DNA from: Marilutibacter penaei
Lineage (GTDB): Bacteria > Pseudomonadota > Gammaproteobacteria > Xanthomonadales > Xanthomonadaceae
Reading direction: 5' to 3'
DNA: 64,000 nucleotides
NCBI RefSeq assembly: GCF_014145395.1
Contig: NZ_JACHTE010000010.1
Coordinates: 61,443 to 125,442, forward strand
In this document: positions 55,051 through 64,000 of the stretch, piece by piece
Layout of the letters: each line of letters starts with the position of its first letter
Position numbering within the stretch: the first letter of the stretch is position 1
Translations under genes and position numbers: made by a program
The notes under the pieces: model-generated
What the model was told of the DNA's origin: nothing
What the model saw: only the letters and a program-made list of their open reading frames with translations
Database searches by the model: none

Positions 55051-56313
55051 TCACAGGCGGTCGGTGGGCTCCAGCGCGGCGGGGTCGCGCGGCGCTTCCG
55101 GCGGGCGGCTGCCGAAGCTGACCTCCCAGCGCCAGAAGACCCAGGCGAGCAGCGCGAACAGTGCCGATCCCATCGCCAGCCAGAGCGCATCCCGGCTGAG
55201 GAAGGGCGATACCACGCCGGCCACCAGCGAGTGCAGCACCAGGCCGGTGAACGCCTGCAGCGAGGATGCCGAGCCGCGCTGCCGCGGGTACATGTCGAGG
55301 ATGGCCAGGGTCAGGATCGGGAACACCAGGGCAATGCCGAAGGCATTCAGCACCATCGGCAGCACGGCCCAGGGGACGGTCGGGACGTCCACCCACAGGT
55401 TATAGGCGATGTTGAGCGTCACCGCGACGCCGCAGCAGGCGAAGCCGATTCGCGACAGCTGGAGGCCACTGATGCGCCCGGCCGCCCGACCGGACAGAAA
55501 GGCGCCGACGACCATGCCGCCGATCATCGGGATGAAGAACCACCCGAACTGCGATTCGCGCAGGTGCAGGATCTCCATGACGAAGACCGGCGCGGAGGCG
55601 ATGTACAGGAACAGTGCCGCGAAGTTGAAGGCGCCCGCGGCGGCCAGCCGCTGGAAGCGCGGGTTGGCGAAGATCGCCACGTAGTCGCGCAGCAGGCGCC
55701 GTGGCGGCACGCGCAGGCGTGCCGAGGGCGGCAGGGTCTCCGGCAGCCCCCACCACGTGCCCAGCAACAGGATCAGCGAGAAGACGACGAGGAACCAGAA
55801 GATCGCCGGCCAGTGGCTCCAGCCGAGGATCCAGCCGCCGATCACCGGCGCCACCGCGGGCGCGATGCCGAAGATCATCGACACCTGGCTCATGAGTCGC
55901 TGCGCGTCGTCGCCATGCAGCACGTCGCGGATCACCGCGCGGCCGACGATCATGCCGACGCCGGCGGACAGGCCCTGCAGCACGCGGAAGGCCAGCAGGG
56001 TCCGCAGGTCCGGTGCCAGCGCGCAGCCGACCGAGGCCAGGGTGAACACCACCAGTCCACCGAGGATCACACGACGTCGGCCAAACGCATCGGAGAGCGG
56101 GCCGTGCACCACGCTCATGAGCGCATAGGCGACCAGGTAGGCGCTCAGCGTTTGCTGGATCGCCACCCGGTCGACACCGAACTGCGTGCGCATCTCGGTG
56201 AAGGCCGGGAAGATCGTGTCGATCGCGAACGGCCCGAACATCGCCAGCCCACCCAGCAGCACGGCCAGGCGGCGCAGGGGGATGCGGGGCGTCGTTCCAG
56301 GGTCGGGCATCAC
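55051..56313 (-). CDS. Bcr/CflA family multidrug efflux MFS transporter
   Basis: A 420-residue MFS transporter with 12 predicted transmembrane helices. PFAIDTIFPAFTEM is the Bcr/CflA signature, GPLSDAFGRRRVILGG is MFS motif A, and RVLQGLSAGVGMIVGRAVIRD the motif around helix 5. Family members export bicyclomycin, chloramphenicol, cysteine or sulfathiazole. The stop is about 75 bases upstream of the riboswitch promoter. Substrate unknown. Confidence 0.9.
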   Translation of the reverse strand: MMPDPGTTPRIPLRRLAVLLGGLAMFGPFAIDTIFPAFTEMRTQFGVDRVAIQQTLSAYLVAYALMSVVHGPLSDAFGRRRVILGGLVVFTLASVGCALAPDLRTLLAFRVLQGLSAGVGMIVGRAVIRDVLHGDDAQRLMSQVSMIFGIAPAVAPVIGGWILGWSHWPAIFWFLVVFSLILLLGTWWGLPETLPPSARLRVPPRRLLRDYVAIFANPRFQRLAAAGAFNFAALFLYIASAPVFVMEILHLRESQFGWFFIPMIGGMVVGAFLSGRAAGRISGLQLSRIGFACCGVAVTLNIAYNLWVDVPTVPWAVLPMVLNAFGIALVFPILTLAILDMYPRQRGSASSLQAFTGLVLHSLVAGVVSPFLSRDALWLAMGSALFALLAWVFWRWEVSFGSRPPEAPRDPAALEPTDRL

Positions 56314-56388
56314 GGTGGGGGCAGGGGTGGGGGAGCGGCCATCTTAACGGCCGGGCGCTGCATCCCCGTGCAGGCCCGGCGCCGGGGT

Positions 56389-58722
<2,334 letters not shown>

Positions 58723-58868
58723 CGGGTCGTGCAGCTGCGTGGGACAGGGCGCCGATTGTGGCAACCCCGGGCGGCGCTGGGTACCCGTTGACAAGCCTGT
58801 TTCGTGCGATTTCTAGGGCCTGATAGTGAAACAGTGAAACATTGCGCGGCTCGTGTGGGAGTCGCCGC

Positions 58869-58969
58869 CCGCCGGGCCAGGGGTTGCTCCGCACTCCTGA
58901 AGACGTCCTGTCTTGAAGTCGGGCCGCAGACCCTCCATGGTCTGCTCTCCGCAACCCCTGGCCCGGCGG
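58869..58969. repeat. Nested-palindrome element A
   Basis: A 19-bp perfect inverted repeat, CCGCCGGGCCAGGGGTTGC (58869-58887) and its complement (58951-58969), encloses 63 bases with two smaller hairpins: AAGAC/GTCTT (58900-58914) and GCAGACC/GGTCTGC (58926-58945). The architecture suggests a REP/MITE-like interspersed repeat or a structured RNA. A TTGACA lies 76 bases upstream at 58788. The whole 509-bp gap between tex and the M2 peptidase has no protein gene. Confidence 0.75.
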
Positions 58970-59046
58970 TCAGCGCCTTTCGCGACCGTGCAGGTCCGGG
59001 CGTCGGACGCTTTTCAATGCGCCAGCACACTTTCCAGAAGACGGTG

Positions 59047-59136
59047 CCCCTTGGGTTTGCGTGACCGTGCGCGGCATGGATGCCGCGCCCGAGCCCCCAT
59101 GGATGGGTTTACGGCGTGTCACGCGGACCCAAGGGG
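59047..59136. repeat. Nested-palindrome element B
   Basis: A 19-bp inverted repeat with two mismatches (CCCCTTGGGTTTGCGTGAC at 59047-59065; GTCACGCGGACCCAAGGGG at 59118-59136) encloses two hairpins: GCGCGGCAT-GG-ATGCCGCGC (59069-59088) and CCCAT-GG-ATGGG (59096-59107). The plan is that of element A, and the inner hairpins share a CATGGA apex with it (minus strand of A). I believe similar sequences are frequent in related genomes, but cannot check. Confidence 0.72.
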
Positions 59137-59180
59137 TGCCGGCTTCCTCCGGGTGCTTCTTCGCGATAGGAAGGAGCAAG

Positions 59181-59206
59181 AAAAAGGCCGGCTTGCGCCG
59201 GCCCTT
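59181..59206 (-). terminator. Terminator of the M2 peptidase gene
   Basis: GGCCGGC-TTGC-GCCGGCC (59186-59203) on the plus strand is preceded by AAAAA. On the minus strand it is a strong stem followed by TTTTTCTTG, 29 bases after the peptidase stop. Confidence 0.88.
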
Positions 59207-59231
59207 TCCTGCGTCGTGTACCGCTGCGTAC

Positions 59232-61232
59232 TCAGCCCTGCGCGGGCGTCTCCGCCGGAGCGGGCGTCGCGGCCGGTGCCGGCGCGGCCGCGGTGGTCGC
59301 CTGCCAGCCGCAGGTCTGGCCTTCGTTCTGCTCCTGCAGCCAGGCCTGCAGCGGAGCGAAGTACTCCAGCACCGCGGAGGCGTCCATCTGCTCGCCGCCG
59401 GTCAGCTCCTTGAGCGTTTGCTGCCACGGCTGGCTCGCGCCCTTGCCCAGCATCGCCTGGAACTTCGCGCCCGCTTCCTTGTTGCCGTAGAAGCTGCATT
59501 CGTATAGCGGACCCTGGTGGCCCGACGCATCGCAGAGCGCCTTGTAGAACTGGAACTGCAGCACGTGCGACAGGAAGTAGCGCGTGTACGGTGTGTTGCC
59601 CGGCACGTGGTATTTCGCGCCCGGATCGAAGAACTCCTCGCCGCGCGGGGTGACCGGCGCCACGCCCTGGTAACGGGCCTTCAGGTCCCACCAGGCCTGG
59701 TTGTAGTTCTCGGGCGTGATCGTCCCGTCGAACACGCCCCAGCGCCAGCGGTCGATCATCAGGCCGAACGGCAGGAACGACACTTTCGCCAGCGCCATGC
59801 GCATCTGCGCGTTGATGAGCGCCTCGTTGCTCTGCGCCTGCTGGCCGACCAGCCCGATCGAGTTCAGGTATTCCGGCGTCATCGCCAGCACGATCGTGTC
59901 GCCGATGGCCTCGTGGAAACCGTCATGCGCGCCGGCCTGGAACATCGGCGGCTGCACGTTGTAGGCCAGGTCGTAATAGATGTGGCCCAGTTCGTGGTAG
60001 ATCGTGGTGAAGTTCTCTTCGTTCGGCTCGATGCACATCTTGGTGCGCACGTCGCCTTCCATGTTCATGTCCCACGCGCTGGCATGGCAGACCACGTCGC
60101 GGTCGCGCGGCTTGATGAACTGCGTCTTCTCCCAGTAGCTGTCCGGCAGCTCGGGCATGCCCAGCGAGACATAGAAGTCCTCGGCACGCTCGGTCATCCT
60201 GCGCGCGGTGACAAGGTCGGCCTGGTGCTCGATCTCGGCCAGGTCGGAAGCATTGCGCTCACCCTTGTGCTTGGCCATCTCGGCGGCGAAGTTCTGCTGC
60301 CACTGGGTCTCCAGCGCACTGGTGATGTCAAGCGCGCCCGCCCCCTTGTAGGGCTGCAGGATGCCCCACAGGTTGCTCCAGTCCTGCTGCCACATGTTGC
60401 CCATCAAGTGTGCGGGCAGCATGCCGCCGGCGACCTCGCCCTTGTCGGGGCCGTACTGGGCGTCGAGGCGGGTGCGGGTGTAGCAGTGCAGCTGCTCGTA
60501 CAGCGGCTTGACCTGGCCCCACAAGCGGTCGGTTTCGGCGGCGATCTCGGCCGGGCTCATGTCATAACCCGAGCGCCACATCTCGCCGGCGTCGGCGTAG
60601 CCGAGCTCCTGAGCACCTTCGTTGACCAGCTGCACGAAGCGGCTGTAGTCCTGGCGCATCGGCATGGCGATCGAGTGCCAGCCCTGCCAGGCATCCAACT
60701 GGGCGTCGTAGTCGCGGTTGGACCGCAGCACGTCCTCGAGCGCGCCGAGCTGGCGGCAGTTCTTGTCGTCGCCTTCGCCCGTGCAGTAGGTACCGGCGCC
60801 GTACATGCCTTCCATCTTGGTGGCGAGTCCGGCCAATTCGGCCACCTTCGCCGGATCCTGCGGCGCCGGCATCGCGGTGCCCAGCTTCAGCAGCTGGATG
60901 GCGCGTGCGGTGTCGGGCGACATTTCCTGGCCTTCGAAGCGCTTGGCCTGCGCGATCCAGTCGTTGAGCTGGTTCAGCATGCGCTCGTTCGCCTTGGAGG
61001 CGATGCGCTGGCTGTCGTCATTGATGTAGGTCGAGGCCAGCCATTGCGCGGAGGTGATCTCCGGGAACATCGCCCGGTATTCCTCGTTCACGCGTGCGAT
61101 GAACTGGTCGGCGGTCTCGCCTTCGGGCGTCGCGGCGGTATCGCCGGCGGCGGGGGCGTCGTCGCGACCGCAGGCGGTGAGGCCCAGCATGGCGGCGACG
61201 GTGAGCGCGAGCAGGGTATGGCGTGGTTTCAC
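59232..61232 (-). CDS. M2 family dipeptidyl carboxypeptidase (ACE-like lipoprotein)
   Basis: A 666-residue homologue of angiotensin-converting enzyme. The lipobox is LGLTAC (Cys 21). The zinc motif is IYHELGHIYYDLAYN with H413, E414 and H417, and the third ligand is in HDGFHEAIGD. KARYQGVAPVTPRGEEFFDPG and PYTRYFLSHVLQFQFY are M2 signatures. It removes dipeptides from peptide C-termini in the periplasm. An Ala/Pro-rich tail ends the protein. Xanthomonads are among the bacteria known to carry M2 enzymes. Monocistronic with a strong terminator. Confidence 0.95.
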   Translation of the reverse strand: MKPRHTLLALTVAAMLGLTACGRDDAPAAGDTAATPEGETADQFIARVNEEYRAMFPEITSAQWLASTYINDDSQRIASKANERMLNQLNDWIAQAKRFEGQEMSPDTARAIQLLKLGTAMPAPQDPAKVAELAGLATKMEGMYGAGTYCTGEGDDKNCRQLGALEDVLRSNRDYDAQLDAWQGWHSIAMPMRQDYSRFVQLVNEGAQELGYADAGEMWRSGYDMSPAEIAAETDRLWGQVKPLYEQLHCYTRTRLDAQYGPDKGEVAGGMLPAHLMGNMWQQDWSNLWGILQPYKGAGALDITSALETQWQQNFAAEMAKHKGERNASDLAEIEHQADLVTARRMTERAEDFYVSLGMPELPDSYWEKTQFIKPRDRDVVCHASAWDMNMEGDVRTKMCIEPNEENFTTIYHELGHIYYDLAYNVQPPMFQAGAHDGFHEAIGDTIVLAMTPEYLNSIGLVGQQAQSNEALINAQMRMALAKVSFLPFGLMIDRWRWGVFDGTITPENYNQAWWDLKARYQGVAPVTPRGEEFFDPGAKYHVPGNTPYTRYFLSHVLQFQFYKALCDASGHQGPLYECSFYGNKEAGAKFQAMLGKGASQPWQQTLKELTGGEQMDASAVLEYFAPLQAWLQEQNEGQTCGWQATTAAAPAPAATPAPAETPAQG

Positions 61233-61300
61233 GGAGAATCCTCGGGCAGGCGCCGCAGGGCGCGATGGGTCTGTGCGGGCAGGCTAGACGGCCGCCGGGT

Positions 61301-62044
61301 TCACCGCAAGTTCACGGGAGTGCCGAGTTCCGCACGGATGCGTTGCCGAAGCCGTTCGGCCCGACGGGCGATCTTGCGCCGGCGCAGGGCGGGAATCCAT
61401 CGGGATACGGGGAGGAGTTCCTTGCCCGCCAGCAGGGACTTGGCATCGACGCATACCAGTCGCGGCTCGTGTGTCCCGGCCACCACGAAGTTGCCGGCAT
61501 TCAGGTCCAGCAGGGGAATGGCGTGGCGATGCAGCCACCGTTCGAAGTCGTCGACGGCCGCGCACAGCGCGTCGGCGGTGAACAGGCCGGGAGCGCCCAT
61601 CAGCGCATGGAGGCTTTGGGCGGGACGGCCGTCGTCGTCGATCACCATTGCACAGCGGAGCGCGGACCCGGCCGGGCCGTGGACGATCTCGAGGCTTTCG
61701 GCGATCCTTCCGGCAAGCATTTCCGGTCCGAGCGACGCACTCAGGCGACACCAGGCGCGAAGTTCGGTGGCGTTCTCCCCAAGACGGGGGAACACGCGGC
61801 CCAGCCGGCGCCGAAGGCGCGCACGCATCCCTACAGCGGTGCGCAAGCTGACCGGCAGTTCCATTTTCAGGCAGCAGGCCGGGTCGCTGGGATCCGCGAC
61901 GACGACCCGGTTCGCACCGCGTCCCAGGACGGCCCCGGCGCACGGTCCCACGCCCCCTCGTTCACTGAGGGCGTGCGCCAATCCGGTATCGGTCCACCGG
62001 GTCTCCGCCGGATGGAGCGTCAGGTCGTGTGCTGCAGTCGACAT
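61301..62044 (-). CDS. YrbL-like (PhoP regulatory network) protein kinase-fold protein
   Basis: A 247-residue kinase-fold protein of the YrbL-PhoP_reg family. GRGANRVVVADPSDPACCLK contains the nucleotide-loop and Lys, FERWLHRHAIPLLDLNAGNF carries the catalytic-loop D-L-N pattern, and LVCVDAKSLLAGKELLPVSR the metal-binding Asp. The C-terminus is Arg-rich. The start ATG 62044 lies 25 bases inside the upstream gene. In enterobacteria YrbL answers to PhoP; here the link is with min genes instead. Substrate unknown. Confidence 0.75.
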   Translation of the reverse strand: MSTAAHDLTLHPAETRWTDTGLAHALSERGGVGPCAGAVLGRGANRVVVADPSDPACCLKMELPVSLRTAVGMRARLRRRLGRVFPRLGENATELRAWCRLSASLGPEMLAGRIAESLEIVHGPAGSALRCAMVIDDDGRPAQSLHALMGAPGLFTADALCAAVDDFERWLHRHAIPLLDLNAGNFVVAGTHEPRLVCVDAKSLLAGKELLPVSRWIPALRRRKIARRAERLRQRIRAELGTPVNLR

Positions 62045-62496
62045 TCTGCATCCACGAGTCCGCGAGCTCGCAGCCACGACCAGGCGGCCTCGGCGTCCTG
62101 CTCGAAATACGCCCGGGCCGAGCCCAGCCGGAATGTGTAGCCCCACGCATCCATGTCGTCGAGGATGCGCTCGCGTCCGACGCCCGGCAGCGCGTCGCCC
62201 AGTACGGCCTGGAGCAGGCATACCGCGTCTTCCTCCTCGACCGAGTCGGTGGCGTCGGTGTGAACCGCGGCGCGGCGCTCGGGGGGCAGGACGATCAGGT
62301 GGCCGGCCTCGTGCAGCAGCGAATGCACGGGCGTGTCGGCGCGGGCGTACACCGTGCTGCCGATCAGCCCGGCCTCGCACTCACCCCAGTAGCTGCCCGG
62401 GATCATTTCGCCGTCCGCCACGCGCTCCAGTACCAGGCCGTAACGACCCAGCAACGTCGCGACGGCACCGGCGTCGATGTCGCCCAGCGTCAACAT
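62020..62496 (-). CDS. HExxH-motif putative metallopeptidase-fold protein
   Basis: A 158-residue protein with a zinc-peptidase-like HEAGHLIVLPPERRAAVHTD motif in an otherwise unrecognised sequence, preceded by SYWGECEAGLIGSTVYARAD. Size and lone HExxH recall ImmA/IrrE-like domains, but no HTH or other domain is present, and I cannot assign a family. It starts 18 bases after minE and overlaps the kinase gene by 25 bases, so it belongs to the min transcript. Confidence 0.7.
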   Translation of the reverse strand: MLTLGDIDAGAVATLLGRYGLVLERVADGEMIPGSYWGECEAGLIGSTVYARADTPVHSLLHEAGHLIVLPPERRAAVHTDATDSVEEEDAVCLLQAVLGDALPGVGRERILDDMDAWGYTFRLGSARAYFEQDAEAAWSWLRARGLVDAECRLQHTT

Positions 62497-62514
62497 GGCT
62501 CCGGCAAGCGCCGA

Positions 62515-62775
62515 TCAGGCCTGTGCCGGGTTCTCGGGCAGCGCCACGGCGATGTCGAGCACCTTGTTGTCGCCCTGGTCGATCAGGTCGACCTTGACGG
62601 CTTCGGCGTCGACATTGACGTACTTGCGGATCACCTCCAGCAATTCGCGCTGGAGGGTCGGCAGGTAGTCGGGGCCGCCACGCGTGGCGCGTTCGTGGGC
62701 GACGATGATCCGCAGGCGATCCTTGGCGACGGAGGCGGTCTGCTTCTTGGTCAGCAGGAAATCGAACAAACCCAT
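62515..62775 (-). CDS. minE: Cell division topological specificity factor MinE
   Basis: An 86-residue Min[21 protein letters not shown] is the membrane-targeting and anti-MinCD helix, [19 protein letters not shown] continues it, and [19 protein letters not shown] the dimer domain. It releases MinCD from midcell by stimulating MinD ATPase. Two adjacent ATGs (62778, 62775) exist; the second has the better distance from GGAGG and matches the family. The first overlaps the minD stop. Confidence 0.95.
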   Translation of the reverse strand: MGLFDFLLTKKQTASVAKDRLRIIVAHERATRGGPDYLPTLQRELLEVIRKYVNVDAEAVKVDLIDQGDNKVLDIAVALPENPAQA

Positions 62776-62777
62776 CA

Positions 62778-63587
62778 TCAGCCTCCGAACATCTTGCTGA
62801 AGAAGCCCTTCTTCTCGACGGTGGTGAAACGCATCGGGCGGGTGTCGCCGAGCAGGCGGGCCACGGCATCGTCATAGGCCTGCGAGGCCGGGGACTCGGT
62901 GTCGAGGATCACGGGCTCGCCCTTGTTCGACGCATTCAGCACGTCCGGCGACTCGGGGATCACGCCGATGGTCTTCAGGCCGAGGATTTCCTCGACGTCG
63001 CCGACGCTCAGCATCTCGCCGGTCTCGACGCGCTTCGGGCTGTAGCGGGTCAGCAGCAGGTGTTCCTTGACCCGCTCGCCGGCCTCGGCCTTCTTCGTCT
63101 TGGAGGACAGCAGGCCGAGGATGCGGTCGGAGTCGCGGACCGAAGAGACTTCCGGGTTGACCACCACCACCGCCTGGTCGGAGAAGTACATCGCCAGGTA
63201 GGCGCCCTTCTCGATGCCGGCGGGCGAGTCGCACACGATGTAGTCGAAACCGTCGTCGGACAGTTCCTTCAGGACCTTCTCGACGCCTTCCATCGTCAGC
63301 GCGTCCTTGTCGCGCGTCTGCGAGGCGGCTAGCACGAAGAGGTTGTCGAAGCGCTTGTCCTTGATCAGCGCCTGCTTCAGCGAGGCTTCGCCGGAGACGA
63401 CGTTGACGAAGTCGTAGACCACCCGGCGTTCGCAGCCCATGATCAGGTCGAGGTTGCGCAGGCCGACGTCGAAGTCGATGACGGCGACCTTGTGGCCGCG
63501 GCGCGCGAGGCCGCAGGCGAGGCTGGCGCTGGTGGTCGTCTTGCCGACACCGCCCTTGCCTGACGTGACTACGATGATTTCGGCCAA
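62778..63587 (-). CDS. minD: Septum site-determining protein MinD
   Basis: A 269-residue ParA-type ATPase. The deviant Walker A is [17 protein letters not shown], followed by [20 protein letters not shown] and [20 protein letters not shown]. The C-terminal amphipathic membrane helix is [13 protein letters not shown]. It oscillates between poles with MinC and MinE and restricts Z-ring assembly to midcell. 25 bases from minC. Confidence 0.97.
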   Translation of the reverse strand: MAEIIVVTSGKGGVGKTTTSASLACGLARRGHKVAVIDFDVGLRNLDLIMGCERRVVYDFVNVVSGEASLKQALIKDKRFDNLFVLAASQTRDKDALTMEGVEKVLKELSDDGFDYIVCDSPAGIEKGAYLAMYFSDQAVVVVNPEVSSVRDSDRILGLLSSKTKKAEAGERVKEHLLLTRYSPKRVETGEMLSVGDVEEILGLKTIGVIPESPDVLNASNKGEPVILDTESPASQAYDDAVARLLGDTRPMRFTTVEKKGFFSKMFGG

Positions 63588-63612
63588 GTTCTATTCCTCC
63601 GGTGGTGCGGCA

Positions 63613-64000
63613 TCAATCCAGTGCCGCGATTCTCAGTTGTTGGTCTTCCAGCCAGACCTGCACGGCCTTGCCGCGCAGCTCGGCGGGGATGTCTTCAAGC
63701 ACCCGGTAGTGGCCGGCGATGGCCACCAGCTCCGCGTGGAACTCCCGGCAGAAGATACGCGCTTGTTCGTTGCCCTGCGCGCCGGCAAGGGCGCGGCCGC
63801 GCAGCGGGCCGTAGATGTGCACCGAACCGTCGGCGATCACCTCGGCACCGGCGCCGACCGAGGTCAGCACGGTGAGGTCGCGGTTGTCGGCATAGACCTG
63901 CTGGCCCGAGCGCACCGGCGCCGCCTGGATGCGGCCGGGTTGGCCGCCCGTGCCGCCGCTCGCGGCCGGGGGGGGCGCGACCGCCGGCGCCGGCGCGGCG
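63613..64000 (-). CDS. minC: Septum site-determining protein MinC (5' part outside window)
   Basis: The frame runs from the stop at 63613 to the window edge, so at least 128 residues are present without a start. The C-terminal MinC domain is clear: QVYADNRDLTVLTSVGAGAE, VHIYGPLRGRALAGAQGNEQ, ARIFCREFHAELVAIAGHYR. Upstream is an Ala/Pro/Gly-rich linker (APAPAVAPPPAASGGTGGQP). It inhibits FtsZ with MinD. The missing N-terminal domain must lie beyond position 64000. Confidence 0.94.
   Translation of the reverse strand, partial: AAPAPAVAPPPAASGGTGGQPGRIQAAPVRSGQQVYADNRDLTVLTSVGAGAEVIADGSVHIYGPLRGRALAGAQGNEQARIFCREFHAELVAIAGHYRVLEDIPAELRGKAVQVWLEDQQLRIAALD

Overview
The window is a high-GC (roughly 70 percent by eye) gammaproteobacterial chromosome segment. 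Its gene orders fit Xanthomonadaceae of the Lysobacter/Luteimonas/Stenotrophomonas type: pyrG-kdsA-eno-ftsB-ispD-ispF-truD, surE-pcm-yqaA-nlpD without rpoS, miaA-hfq-hflX-hflK-hflC-DUF2065-purA, and minC-minD-minE. Genus is an inference; no rRNA or tRNA gene is visible.

Layout. 1-9.8 kb is mixed accessory and housekeeping: the 5' part of a lipoprotein alkaline phosphatase, a DksA/TraR-type zinc-finger protein, a Nudix hydrolase translationally coupled to a subclass B3 metallo-beta-lactamase, an acyl-CoA thioesterase, two NlpC/P60 hydrolases, slyD, a DUF418 membrane protein, a DadA-like oxidoreductase, an N-formylglutamate deformylase and a DMT exporter. 9.8-16.5 kb has a divergent yeiH/lysR pair around a palindromic operator, parE and a periplasmic arylsulfatase. 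16.7-28.9 kb is a dense core block for CTP, KDO, glycolysis, cell division, isoprenoid and tRNA pseudouridine synthesis, then surE-pcm-yqaA-nlpD and small RNA-linked proteins. 28.9-40.2 kb holds ftsH, folP, putP, miaA, hfq, hflX, hflKC and purA, so the FtsH protease and its HflKC regulators lie in one neighbourhood.

40.2-51.8 kb is the most accessory part. A 600-bp gene-free stretch precedes a 1147-residue protein that joins a LodA-like (cysteine tryptophylquinone amino-acid oxidase) region to a von Willebrand A domain and a C-terminal beta-rich region. A LodB-like flavoprotein follows after 3 bases. Then come a hemerythrin pair, an ABC1/UbiB kinase, a short-chain dehydrogenase with a basic N-terminal tail, a SemiSWEET-like protein, a cardiolipin-synthase-like phospholipase D and a ChaB protein.

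51.8-64 kb returns to core genes on the minus strand: gcvP under a tandem glycine riboswitch, a Bcr/CflA exporter, tex, two nested-palindrome intergenic elements, an ACE-type M2 peptidase lipoprotein, and minCDE extended by an HExxH protein and a YrbL-like kinase.

The main candidate for something new is the LodA-VWA fusion with its LodB-like partner. Secondary ones are a cluster of three DnaA-box-like 9-mers upstream of putP, the two nested-palindrome elements between tex and the M2 peptidase, and a 52-codon DUF305-like gene coupled to truD. No CRISPR array, insertion sequence, prophage or tRNA was seen.
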